Below, piece by piece: positions 8,124 to 15,458 of a DNA stretch of 18,710 nucleotides; position 1 is the first letter of the stretch, and every line of letters starts with the position of its first letter. This DNA comes from an uncultured Ignavibacteria bacterium (lineage in GTDB: Bacteria > Bacteroidota > Ignavibacteria > Kapaibacteriales > UBA2268): NCBI GenBank assembly GCA_903911805.1, contig CAIWET010000572.1, positions 1-18,710 on the forward strand. The letters are read 5' to 3'. Made by a program: the position numbers and the translations under genes. Under the pieces are notes generated by a model. The model did not search any database, was not told where the DNA came from, and saw nothing but the letters and a program-made list of their open reading frames with translations.

Positions 8124-8176
8124 AATCTTCCAATAAAATAATAATTTATCAGTTTAAACAGTATTAATAAACGAAA

Positions 8177-8205
8177 ATTATAAGATATGATTTTTAATCT
8201 TTCAA
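8177..8205 (-). promoter_or_regulatory. Candidate sigma70-like promoter for the murF run
   Basis: On the minus strand there is TTGAAA (8200-8205), a 17-bp spacer and TATAAT (8177-8182), near consensus and at ideal spacing. Transcription would start near 8170, giving a leader of roughly 45 nt before the murF ATG. The same stretch also reads TAATTTTC, one base off the Bacteroidota -7 element TAnnTTTG, with TTG at a suitable distance. The -35 element lies inside the first codons of the divergent YgbA gene, so the two genes' expression may interfere. AT-rich DNA yields chance matches, but the combined fit is good. Confidence 0.5.
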
Positions 8206-8534
8206 GAATAGATAGAGAAAAATACACAGTTGGCAAAATGATCGATTTATATTGCCGATTGAATCATAGACAAAAGCACATTTGCGAAGATTGTCAAACA
8301 TTAAAAGATTATGCTTTTGGTAAGTTAAAAAAATGTCCTTATCAAGATGATAAACCAACTTGCATCAAATGCCCGATTCATTGTTATCAGCCAAATCAAA
8401 AAGAGCAAATTCGAGTTGTAATGAGATTTTCTGGTCCAAAAATGATTTTATATCATCCAATTTTAGCTGTATATCATATAATTGATAATAAAGCTAAAAA
8501 GAAAAATGAATTAAAGCTATTGAAAAAAAATTGA
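8187..8534 (+). CDS. YgbA_NO family ('nitrous oxide-stimulated promoter') protein
   Basis: This 115-residue cytosolic protein matches E. coli YgbA across its length: 'REK.TV.KMI.LYCR..H' at the N-terminus, 'KPTCIKCPIHCYQP' (56-69), and 'MRFSGPKMILYHPILAVYHIID' as the C-terminal core. Seven cysteines (23, 33, 36, 50, 59, 62, 66) include CxxC at 33-36 and CxxCxxxC at 59-66, so a metal or Fe-S site is likely but unproven. In enterobacteria the gene is under the NO-sensing repressor NsrR and helps recovery from nitrosative stress; that role is borrowed from the family. It is a single gene, divergent from murF across 63 bp. Its stop (TGA, 8532-8534) directly abuts the stop of the convergent RmlD gene. 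I see no NsrR-type box upstream; an 8-bp palindrome GTTTAAAC lies at 8152-8159. Confidence 0.88.
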   Translation: MIFNLSRIDREKYTVGKMIDLYCRLNHRQKHICEDCQTLKDYAFGKLKKCPYQDDKPTCIKCPIHCYQPNQKEQIRVVMRFSGPKMILYHPILAVYHIIDNKAKKKNELKLLKKN

Positions 8535-9362
8535 TTAGAAATAGTCTTTCCAATTTTTGAAATCTACTTTTAATAATTCTTGAATTTTTTGACTATTTAA
8601 TGCTGAAAAAGTTGGTCTTTCGGCTGGTAAATTAAATTCAGATTTGCTGATTTTTTTTATTTCAGTTTCGATATTGAATTTCTTTTTAATCTCCTCAGCC
8701 CATTCGTATCTTGAGCAATACCCATTTGGAACAAGGTGAAATAATCCAATTATTCCAAGTTCTAAAGATTTGATTGTATTTTCTACAACAAATTTGGTTG
8801 ATGTTGGAACAGATGTCTCATCATCAGAAATATTTAATGAATTATTTTTAGAAGCCCAATCTCGAAATTTATAAATAAAATTTTGAGATCCATTACCATA
8901 AACCCAACTTAATCTTAAAATTAAATCATTTGATAATATACTCTGAATATATTCTTCTCCAAGTAATTTGGTTTTTCCATAATTATTAATTGGATTTGGT
9001 TTCTTAGCTTCTGTATAAGTAATATTATTTTTGCCATCAAATACATAATCTGTGCTATAATGCACCAAAAAAGAATTAAATTCATTGCAAAGTAAAGCAA
9101 GATATTTTGCTCCAATTGCATTTACCTGATAAGCAGATTCATAATCTTTTTCAGCATTATCCACAAGAGTATATGCTGAGCAATTAATAACTAAATCGGG
9201 ATGATAAGAAGAGAATATATCTTTTAGAGAGTTAAAATTACTAACATCGAGTTTATCAATATCATATCCGATAAACTCGATGTTATTTAAATTGAAATAT
9301 TCAGAAAACTCTTTGCCTAATTGACCTTTGTCACCAATTAATAAAATTCTATTAAATTTCAT
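8535..9362 (-). CDS. rmlD: dTDP-4-dehydrorhamnose reductase (RmlD family)
   Basis: This 275-residue protein is an extended short-chain dehydrogenase that would use NAD(P)H to reduce dTDP-4-keto-L-rhamnose to dTDP-L-rhamnose, a precursor of surface polysaccharides. It shows the Rossmann signature 'LLIGDKGQLGKEF' (7-19), DVSNFNSLKDIF (39-50), 'VINCSAYTLVDNAE' (58-71), STDYVFDG (103-110), the catalytic Y128-x3-K132 in NNYGKTKLLGEE, and the RmlD-type C-terminus with 'RPTFSALNSQKI'. Length is slightly below the usual 280-300. No rmlA, rmlB or rmlC is present in the window, so it could serve a pathway encoded elsewhere or be an RmlD-like reductase of a related nucleotide sugar. It is the last gene of the envelope run, starting 3 bp after the TonB gene. 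Confidence 0.88.
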   Translation of the reverse strand: MKFNRILLIGDKGQLGKEFSEYFNLNNIEFIGYDIDKLDVSNFNSLKDIFSSYHPDLVINCSAYTLVDNAEKDYESAYQVNAIGAKYLALLCNEFNSFLVHYSTDYVFDGKNNITYTEAKKPNPINNYGKTKLLGEEYIQSILSNDLILRLSWVYGNGSQNFIYKFRDWASKNNSLNISDDETSVPTSTKFVVENTIKSLELGIIGLFHLVPNGYCSRYEWAEEIKKKFNIETEIKKISKSEFNLPAERPTFSALNSQKIQELLKVDFKNWKDYF

Positions 9363-9365
9363 TTT

Positions 9366-10151
9366 TTAATTCGATCTGAAAACAAAAGTTACAGTGCCTC
9401 TTTGCTGAACATCTCTATCAATTTTATTAAATGTCCAAGTTTTCAAAGCTTTTTCAATTGCTTGCTCCAATGCTGGATTTCCTTTTTGAGAAAATCTTAA
9501 AATTCGAGTTACGCCATCTCTATCAACAGAAATATCGACTTTGATTTCAAGTTTTACAACATTTGAACCAGGATTGTATTTTGGCATATCAAGTTTCTCT
9601 CTTGCAGGTCTGCGACTTCCACCGCCACCCCATTCGATGTTACCTAATCCCCAGCCAAAGCCAGGACCAGTACCTTTTGTTCCCAATCCATAACCATCTT
9701 TTGTTCCACCAGGTGTACCAATATTTCTTGCATCTTTACCAGGATTATTTTGATCTTTTCCTTGGTCAGATGAAAACTGATTTACAGGTTTCAAATTGGC
9801 TGATTTTGTTGGGTCTGCTTCAACAGCGTTTGGACCTTTAGTATTTGGAGCAGCTTTTTCAGCAGATTCAAGGTTCATTGCAGGATTAGCACCTTTGAGT
9901 GCAGCGCCTTCTCTTGCTAAATTACCTTTGCTTTTACCAGTTCCATCTCCATCTCCAAAGTTCAATAATTCAACAGGAACAGTTGATACTTCAACGTCGT
10001 GCATTTCTGGCGTAGGTGATATTTGTAAAATTGTAAAAAGCAAAAAGAACAAAACTAACAACGCAAGAGCATAAGAAAACCCCCTAGCTGTGTTTGGTTC
10101 CCAAGGAAATTTAAAACTTACCACCTTTTCTTGATGAAATGGTGTGTACAT
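9366..10151 (-). CDS. TonB-family energy-transducer-like protein with Gly-rich linker
   Basis: The ATG at 10151 (MYTPFHQEKV) is preferred over a TTG at 10166, giving 261 residues. A short basic cytoplasmic tail precedes one transmembrane helix (about 24-44, YALALLVLFFLLFTILQI). A periplasmic linker is rich in Gly, Asn and Lys, with a strongly Gly-rich stretch at 140-178 (GFGWGLGNIEWGGGG), where most TonB proteins have Pro-Lys/Pro-Glu repeats. The C-terminus (about 185-261) has the TonB_C pattern: a beta strand, 'ISVDRDGVTRILRFSQKG', the helix 'LEQAIEKALKTWTF', and a last strand 'GTVTFVFRS'. Such proteins couple the inner membrane to outer-membrane receptors, normally powered by ExbB/ExbD, which are absent here. 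The likely partner is the plug-less barrel two genes upstream. A GGGGGG run sits about 7-12 nt before the ATG, unusual in this AT-rich DNA. Confidence 0.8.
   Translation of the reverse strand: MYTPFHQEKVVSFKFPWEPNTARGFSYALALLVLFFLLFTILQISPTPEMHDVEVSTVPVELLNFGDGDGTGKSKGNLAREGAALKGANPAMNLESAEKAAPNTKGPNAVEADPTKSANLKPVNQFSSDQGKDQNNPGKDARNIGTPGGTKDGYGLGTKGTGPGFGWGLGNIEWGGGGSRRPAREKLDMPKYNPGSNVVKLEIKVDISVDRDGVTRILRFSQKGNPALEQAIEKALKTWTFNKIDRDVQQRGTVTFVFRSN
9618..9734 (-). repeat. Gly-rich low-complexity linker in the TonB-like gene
   Basis: This encodes residues 140-178 of the TonB-family protein, dominated by Gly with Thr, Lys and Trp (for example TPGGTKDGYGLG and FGWGLGNIEWGGGG). It is a locally GC-richer segment in an AT-rich window. 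It probably forms a flexible spacer between the periplasmic arm and the TonB_C domain. Confidence 0.6.
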
Positions 10152-10177
10152 TTTTTGGCCCCCCAATAATAAAAAAC

Positions 10178-12055
10178 TTACTTTATTCTGTCAATCCTTG
10201 ACTGAGAAAATCCTGATTTAATTGCAGCGCTTCTTGCTGCTTCTATTGTTTCAAAGTTACCGAATCTAACTCTGTACCAAATTTTATCTCTAACTTTATA
10301 TGTTGAAATACTCGCACCCTTAAGACCTTTTCTACTAATTTTATTGAGCCAATCCTCAGCATCATCTCTTGAAGGAGTGGAATAAACCTCTACGGTAAAT
10401 TCACTTTTAGCAATAAGTTTTGTCTCAACTTTTTTATCTTTTTTCTTAGCATCAGCAATTTCTTTTTCTAAATGCTTGATGTCTTTATCTATTTTACTCT
10501 TTTTATCAATTTTTGTTGCAGAATTATCGCTTTTCTTCACTTTTGCTAATTGCTCAGCAGGTGGAGGAGTTTTAATTCTCTTAGTAATATGTTGTTTTGG
10601 TTCGAGTTTTTTAACTTCTCTAGCCACTTTAGGTTTTTCTACTTTAACAGGTTCTTTCTTAACAACTTCTTTTTTTACCGGTTCAGCTTTAGCAACATTG
10701 TGTTGTTCAGCTTTAATTGGCTCAGCCTTGTGTTGCTCAACTTCGTGCTTGACTTCTTTAACAGTATCTTTTTTCACTTCTGCTGTTTTATCCGAATCTA
10801 TCTGATGTACATCGTGCTTTGCAGAATCCTTAGTTGCAGTAGTGTCAGCATGAGCTTTAGCAACTTCTTTATGTTCAGCTTTCTTATGTTCAACAGGTTT
10901 AGGAGCAGTTGTTGAGTCATAAACCAAACCCATAGACTTGGCAATGCCTCTCATTAGATTTTCATTTTTAACTAAGGCAATAGTAGTACCAATTATAATT
11001 AAAAGAGCAAGAGCTGCGCCTGGTATAATCATTTTTTTCCATGCAAAAGGCTTTTTCTCTTTTTTCTCTTTCTCTTCAATGATTGGAGCATTATCAATAT
11101 CATTATCCAAATTTTCAGTTTTTGGAATTTCAGCTGGTTTTGCAGCTTTAACTGGTATTTCTTTTTTTACTTTGACTTTTTTTGGTTTTTCAACTTTTTC
11201 AGATTTCTTAAATTTAGGGAAAGAAAATTTCCATTTCTTCTTTTCAACTGGAGCTTCTTCAGTTAAATTAGTATCAAAATCATTAATGATTTCTTTAAAA
11301 TTTTCTTCTAATCCATATGAAGATGGGTGAACTGCTGGAATAGCAGAAATATCAAATGTTTGAACGCCTTCTAAGTTATCAACGCTAGTGAATTGACTGA
11401 TTTTCTCAGCATCCAACATATCATCGAAATTAATTTCTTGATTTTCTGATTGTGTTGGTTTCTTGCCTTTAGATTTTGCAATTTCTTTGCTTAAATCTGC
11501 TAAAAAATCATCATCTAAAAAGGTTTCTTCTCCACTAACTTTTATTTCACCAAAATCTTTATCAATAATATTATTGTTTTTGTCAATAATTGTGGACAAT
11601 TCTTGAATTGCTTCAATATTAGGATCGTCAATTGTAGCTTCTTCAAAATTTAAATCATTTGAAAATGTTTCATCTTCTTTAACTGGAGATTGAGGAGTTT
11701 CGTTTTCAATATTAATGGAATTATCCCAATCGGTCCATTGAGAGCCAGCATCGTCAACGAATGGTTGTTCCTCTGGTTTTGTATTGTTTTGGTCAGGTAT
11801 AGCATTAAATAGTGCATCTATATCCACTTCTTCTTCTTGGACATTTTGTTCGGGCACAGCATTAAATAAAGCATCAATATCGACTTCATCCTCAATAGGT
11901 TCAGGTTCAACTGCCTTTTTTAAACCAATATCAGGTAATTCGCCTGGATATTGGCCAATTTTCTCCAATTGAAAACTCTGGTCATCGCTTTCAAAAGGTT
12001 GAAAACCACCACTTCTTTCTTCAGGATTCAATATTTTATCGTCAAATAATGCCAT
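10178..12055 (-). CDS. Single-pass membrane protein with acidic cytoplasmic region, Lys/Glu/His-rich periplasmic arm and C-terminal SPOR domain
   Basis: This 625-residue protein has four parts. Residues 1-270 are acidic and low-complexity, with a duplicated motif EVDIDALFNA-[VI]-P-[ED]-QN (57-71 and 76-90) and related acidic peptides such as INFDDMLDA. Residues 271-341 are basic. A transmembrane helix spans 342-362 (MIIPGAALALLIIIGTTIALV). Residues 385-548 are a Lys/Glu/Ala/His/Val-rich arm reminiscent of TolA or TonB. Residues 551-625 are a clear SPOR domain (FTVEVYSTPSRDDAEDWLNK, GLKGASI, WYRVRFGNFETIEAARSAA). SPOR domains bind glycan strands stripped of stem peptides, often at division septa, so the protein likely spans the periplasm and docks on peptidoglycan. 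The start ATG (MALFDDK) is 7 bp after the barrel stop, and the TonB gene starts 26 bp downstream. The SPOR and membrane topology are firm; the function is inferred. Confidence 0.88.
   Translation of the reverse strand: MALFDDKILNPEERSGGFQPFESDDQSFQLEKIGQYPGELPDIGLKKAVEPEPIEDEVDIDALFNAVPEQNVQEEEVDIDALFNAIPDQNNTKPEEQPFVDDAGSQWTDWDNSINIENETPQSPVKEDETFSNDLNFEEATIDDPNIEAIQELSTIIDKNNNIIDKDFGEIKVSGEETFLDDDFLADLSKEIAKSKGKKPTQSENQEINFDDMLDAEKISQFTSVDNLEGVQTFDISAIPAVHPSSYGLEENFKEIINDFDTNLTEEAPVEKKKWKFSFPKFKKSEKVEKPKKVKVKKEIPVKAAKPAEIPKTENLDNDIDNAPIIEEKEKKEKKPFAWKKMIIPGAALALLIIIGTTIALVKNENLMRGIAKSMGLVYDSTTAPKPVEHKKAEHKEVAKAHADTTATKDSAKHDVHQIDSDKTAEVKKDTVKEVKHEVEQHKAEPIKAEQHNVAKAEPVKKEVVKKEPVKVEKPKVAREVKKLEPKQHITKRIKTPPPAEQLAKVKKSDNSATKIDKKSKIDKDIKHLEKEIADAKKKDKKVETKLIAKSEFTVEVYSTPSRDDAEDWLNKISRKGLKGASISTYKVRDKIWYRVRFGNFETIEAARSAAIKSGFSQSRIDRIK
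10412..10903 (-). repeat. Low-complexity Lys/Glu/Ala/His periplasmic arm
   Basis: This encodes residues 385-548 of the SPOR protein. Short units such as KAEP, KKEPV and EHK recur irregularly, like the periplasmic helical or extended arms of TolA and TonB. The opposite strand carries long open frames here only because of this biased composition. Confidence 0.6.
11786..11887 (-). repeat. Tandem duplicated 'EVDIDALFNA' peptide repeat
   Basis: Two 15-residue copies, EVDIDALFNAVPEQN (DNA 11843-11887) and EVDIDALFNAIPDQN (11786-11830), lie 19 residues apart in the cytoplasmic part of the SPOR protein. They differ at only two positions. The core DIDALFNA resembles the N-terminal EIDALLN peptide of FliM. 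Confidence 0.85.
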
Positions 12056-12062
12056 TTATTTT

Positions 12063-13646
12063 TTAAAATATCAAGTTGATGCCTAAAGCACCGAAAAGAC
12101 CTCTTTGTCTATATCTATCTAAATAATACACGTCAGAATTTAATAAATTCTCTACTCGTAAATATGCTTCTAATTTGTCATTGATTTTATATTCAAAACC
12201 AAAATTAATGTCTATAAAACCATTAATTGACATTTTATTGTCAATATCTCCGAACTTTTCTCCTACATATTTAATGCCAAACTTTCCATTTAAATTTTCA
12301 ATTAACTTTCTTGAGTAATTTAAATAAAGATTTAAAGGCGAATAATTCGGCATAATATTAGAATTTGATGATAAAGTTTTATAATTATATATAAAATTAA
12401 GCAAAATTGCATCATTTTCAGTTGGTGTCCAATTTCCCTCTAAAGTAAAGCCAAATCTAGTTGTTTCGGCATAATTAGTAAGAAATGAACCGTCATTGTT
12501 ATATACAAAATAAGGTGTATTGCTATTTAATCCAAAGAACAATCCTGCTCCAATAGAAATTTTTTCGTCAGGATGATAATAAGCAATTGTTTTGATTTTA
12601 AAATCATTACCAAATATCATATTAAGTGTATCATTGATATAAGGATTGTATTTTAATAAATAATCTAATGAATTATTCTCTAATCCATTTGAAAGAATTG
12701 CTTTAAAAGTGAAATCTTTATTGATTGTATAATTCATAGCTGAATTAAAAAGAAATCCAAATTGTTCTTCTCCTAAAGTATTTCCAGCTAATTGAATACC
12801 CAAATCATTATTAAATGAGATATTGCTGTCTATTTTGAAATTGAAAATACCATTGAATTGAGTAAAATGAATTCCAGTTTTGAATGTTCCAAATCTTACA
12901 TTTGCGTTTCCACCAACGATATAATCCTGATATTTTGTCCAAATTTTTAAATGACCATCAATATTGATATTACTCAAATCGTGTTTTGATTGAGAAATCA
13001 TTGCAGTATTAAATCCAGCGCCAGTTGAGAAGTTATAACCATTTGCGCTTCCTTCTGAACCTAGATTTAAATCAAAATTGATAAGACTTCTTGCTGGTGC
13101 AAGAGTATCGGCATATAATTTGAAATTATTATTGCTGAATTTAATATTTGTAAATGTTCTACTACCACCAAAAATCCAAAATTTTGATGGTGCAATATAA
13201 TCATTTGTCAACTTTATATTAAATGATGAATAATCTGAATTATCTATATGACCACCACTATATTCAGCTCCTGCATTGAGAAGCACTTTGGCTTCACCCA
13301 AATGCAATGAGTAACCAAAATCCACTTTAGGCGAAAGATATCTTCCGAATTCACCTCTCAAAAAGCCTTTATTAATACTGATTGTTTCAATATTTGAAGT
13401 AAAAGCTTTTGTTGGCAAGAGTAAAGACTTTTGCTTTTCTAAAGAATTTAAGGAATCAAGCTCCATTTTAGATAAAGTGAGTCGATTATCTGGAAATTCC
13501 TTACTGCCGGACTGAACATTAATTGGGTCTTTTCCTTCGATATAAAAAGAAGGAAGTTCTAAAGGTTGTGATTCAGTTTTTTCGTCAGCCCAAACTGAAA
13601 CTATATTTAAAATTGAAATAAGCAATATTGCAAAAATTCTGTTCAT
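12063..13646 (-). CDS. Plug-less TonB-dependent-receptor-like outer-membrane beta-barrel
   Basis: This 527-residue protein has a signal peptide (about 1-20, MNRIFAILLISILNIVSVWA). A short periplasmic N-terminus with 'LELPSFYIEGKDP' follows, which resembles the region just before the plug in TonB receptors ('LPEVVVTG'-like). From about residue 65 on there are only amphipathic beta strands, ending in a receptor-type C-terminus: 'KLEAYLRVENLLNSDVYYLDRYRQRG' continues to a last strand closing in Phe. The usual plug domain of roughly 120-150 residues is missing, so it is shorter than true receptors (commonly 600-900). It may be an open or scaffold barrel, or be gated by a partner protein. It sits 2 bp after the DUF4153 gene and 7 bp before the SPOR gene, in a run that also encodes a TonB-type protein. 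The barrel call is firm, the TonB relationship probable. Confidence 0.78.
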   Translation of the reverse strand: MNRIFAILLISILNIVSVWADEKTESQPLELPSFYIEGKDPINVQSGSKEFPDNRLTLSKMELDSLNSLEKQKSLLLPTKAFTSNIETISINKGFLRGEFGRYLSPKVDFGYSLHLGEAKVLLNAGAEYSGGHIDNSDYSSFNIKLTNDYIAPSKFWIFGGSRTFTNIKFSNNNFKLYADTLAPARSLINFDLNLGSEGSANGYNFSTGAGFNTAMISQSKHDLSNINIDGHLKIWTKYQDYIVGGNANVRFGTFKTGIHFTQFNGIFNFKIDSNISFNNDLGIQLAGNTLGEEQFGFLFNSAMNYTINKDFTFKAILSNGLENNSLDYLLKYNPYINDTLNMIFGNDFKIKTIAYYHPDEKISIGAGLFFGLNSNTPYFVYNNDGSFLTNYAETTRFGFTLEGNWTPTENDAILLNFIYNYKTLSSNSNIMPNYSPLNLYLNYSRKLIENLNGKFGIKYVGEKFGDIDNKMSINGFIDINFGFEYKINDKLEAYLRVENLLNSDVYYLDRYRQRGLFGALGINLIF

Positions 13647-13648
13647 AT

Positions 13649-15457
13649 TTACTTTTGATTTATTTTATAATAAATATTAGCGTTAAATTGGTCAATATAA
13701 TAATTGTCATTAGATGACCATCTAACTGAATTGAAAACTATTTTATAATCAAACTTTTCTGTTTTATATTCTATTGAATAATCAGCTGGTAAAAATTTGC
13801 GTGAAGTATTGTTAATCTTTTCGTGCAAACTAACTAAAACAGGTGTAAGCTTGATATAAGTTTCTGTGTTGTAATTTAATGATTTTATCAACAATAGAGT
13901 ATCTTTATTCGAAAATTTGAATTGAAATTTATTATTATCATAATAATTTTCTGATATATATTCTTTGTCACTTTGATATTCATTAAAATTAAAATTGAGC
14001 TTGTAATTATATCCATTAATTTCAGAAAGAGGATAACTAAAATCTTTTTCTTCCTCAAAATTTATATTATTCTGTTTTGCTGCTTTACCTTGGAAAAATG
14101 AAAACTTAAATTCAAAATTGAGATTAAAGAATTTGTTTGCCTGCTCTTCGGTTAAGCTGTCTAATTTAATTGAATCAGTTGGGAATTTATTCTCTACAAT
14201 CCATTTTTTTAATAAATTAAATCTATGATAAGAACTCATATAACTCAATATTGATTGTAGATCTTTAACTGTTTCTTTATCAGGTCTAATCTCTTTATTG
14301 ATTTTGCCATTGTCCAATACTTTTTCTTTTTTCAAAATCTGTTCAAATCTGTTTAGCTGAGATTTCTCTGATACGGTCATAATATTGATTGGGAAAGTAA
14401 CCATCAATATTGAAGTCAATAATAATGAAATCGGCACAAATATCAAGTTTCTATTTTTGAAAAATACGAAATAAAATGTTATAATATAAAGCCAAATATT
14501 ATAAATAATTACGATTAATCTATTTTCAGTAAACGCATAATTATCAATTCTGATTACAATTGACAATGTCATCAGAATTACAGCTGGTATCAAAGAATAG
14601 AAATAAAATTTAGCAAAAATATCATTTAATTTATTGCCAGTTTTTAATATTGGATAAATTATATAATAAGCCAATATTCCTGTAATTGAATAATAAATTA
14701 CTAAAGATGAAACCCAGCCACTAGGGATTTGCCAAACAACTATTATTTTGATAAAATATAAATACAAAATTACTGCATAAAGAATCGCTATTGGAATCAG
14801 GATATAAGATGCTAATAATCTAAGTGAGTTAGCATAATTGATTTTTTCTTCTGACTTTTCATTATTTGGAATTCCAGAAAGAAAGAAAAATGAATTAAAA
14901 ATTGTAAGAATAAAAACAAATAATTGAGGGTAAATTCTATTATTCCAATTAGCATTAAATAATTCATTCATGGCTAATATTGCAACTGAAATACCAATAT
15001 TCAAAATTATTGAAAAGAAAAATGACTGCAATAATCTCAAAATCGTAATTTTATTGAAATTCCAGAATGATTCATTGTTTTTATTGAAAATACTGGTCGA
15101 TATTGAAAGAAATAAAATACTACAAACCAGATAAAATCCAAATCTATAAAAATGATATTCATATACCTCAAGATTGAAATAATATAAAACCATTAGTATT
15201 ACAAATGAAGACAAAACTGAGATTTTAACTTTATTCGATTTATTCTCAGTAAATAAATGAACTCCAATTGAAGAAATAAGTCCAAGATATCCACTAATAA
15301 CAAATTTTGTAATGTGTTCAATCTCAGAAAGATGTTCATAATGTATTGAAGTGATTGCCGAAACAGCTGCAATAATAGAAAATACAACAGATAAAGGAAA
15401 TCTTTTTAAGACTTCCAGAATATTATCTAAAGTATTTCTAAAATTGAAAAATTTCAT
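13649..15457 (-). CDS. DUF4153 multi-pass membrane protein with C-terminal extracytoplasmic region
   Basis: This 602-residue protein has about eleven membrane helices in residues 21-355 (for example 21-39, 50-69, 140-163, 215-235, 247-270, 315-355). It shows the DUF4153 hallmarks 'LRLLASYILIPIAILYAVIL', 'WQIPSGWVSSLVI', 'FTENRLIVIIYNIWL' and, after the last helix, 'FPINIMTVSEKSQLNRFEQIL'. Residues about 360-602 form a soluble beta-rich tail ending 'NANIYYKINQK', probably periplasmic by helix count. No catalytic motif is visible and the family's role is unknown. The gene starts 1 bp after the TPR stop and ends 2 bp before the barrel start, so it is clearly co-transcribed with envelope genes. 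Family assignment is good, function unknown. Confidence 0.82.
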   Translation of the reverse strand: MKFFNFRNTLDNILEVLKRFPLSVVFSIIAAVSAITSIHYEHLSEIEHITKFVISGYLGLISSIGVHLFTENKSNKVKISVLSSFVILMVLYYFNLEVYEYHFYRFGFYLVCSILFLSISTSIFNKNNESFWNFNKITILRLLQSFFFSIILNIGISVAILAMNELFNANWNNRIYPQLFVFILTIFNSFFFLSGIPNNEKSEEKINYANSLRLLASYILIPIAILYAVILYLYFIKIIVVWQIPSGWVSSLVIYYSITGILAYYIIYPILKTGNKLNDIFAKFYFYSLIPAVILMTLSIVIRIDNYAFTENRLIVIIYNIWLYIITFYFVFFKNRNLIFVPISLLLTSILMVTFPINIMTVSEKSQLNRFEQILKKEKVLDNGKINKEIRPDKETVKDLQSILSYMSSYHRFNLLKKWIVENKFPTDSIKLDSLTEEQANKFFNLNFEFKFSFFQGKAAKQNNINFEEEKDFSYPLSEINGYNYKLNFNFNEYQSDKEYISENYYDNNKFQFKFSNKDTLLLIKSLNYNTETYIKLTPVLVSLHEKINNTSRKFLPADYSIEYKTEKFDYKIVFNSVRWSSNDNYYIDQFNANIYYKINQK

Positions 15458-15458
15458 A

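Noticed and set aside
8152..8159. GTTTAAAC palindrome as an NsrR or FNR-type operator
   Set aside because: It is only 8 bp, flanking bases break the symmetry, and it does not match the NsrR or TTGA-N6-TCAA patterns; chance is likely in AT-rich DNA.
9563..10074. Open frames on the plus strand opposite the TonB-like gene
   Set aside because: They overlap a well-supported TonB-type CDS entirely and their translation shows no motif or start context.
10476..11330. Several long open frames on the plus strand rich in Ser, Phe and Leu
   Set aside because: They are mirror images of the Lys/Glu/Ala-rich SPOR gene on the minus strand; low-complexity composition leaves the opposite strand without stops and no family is recognisable.
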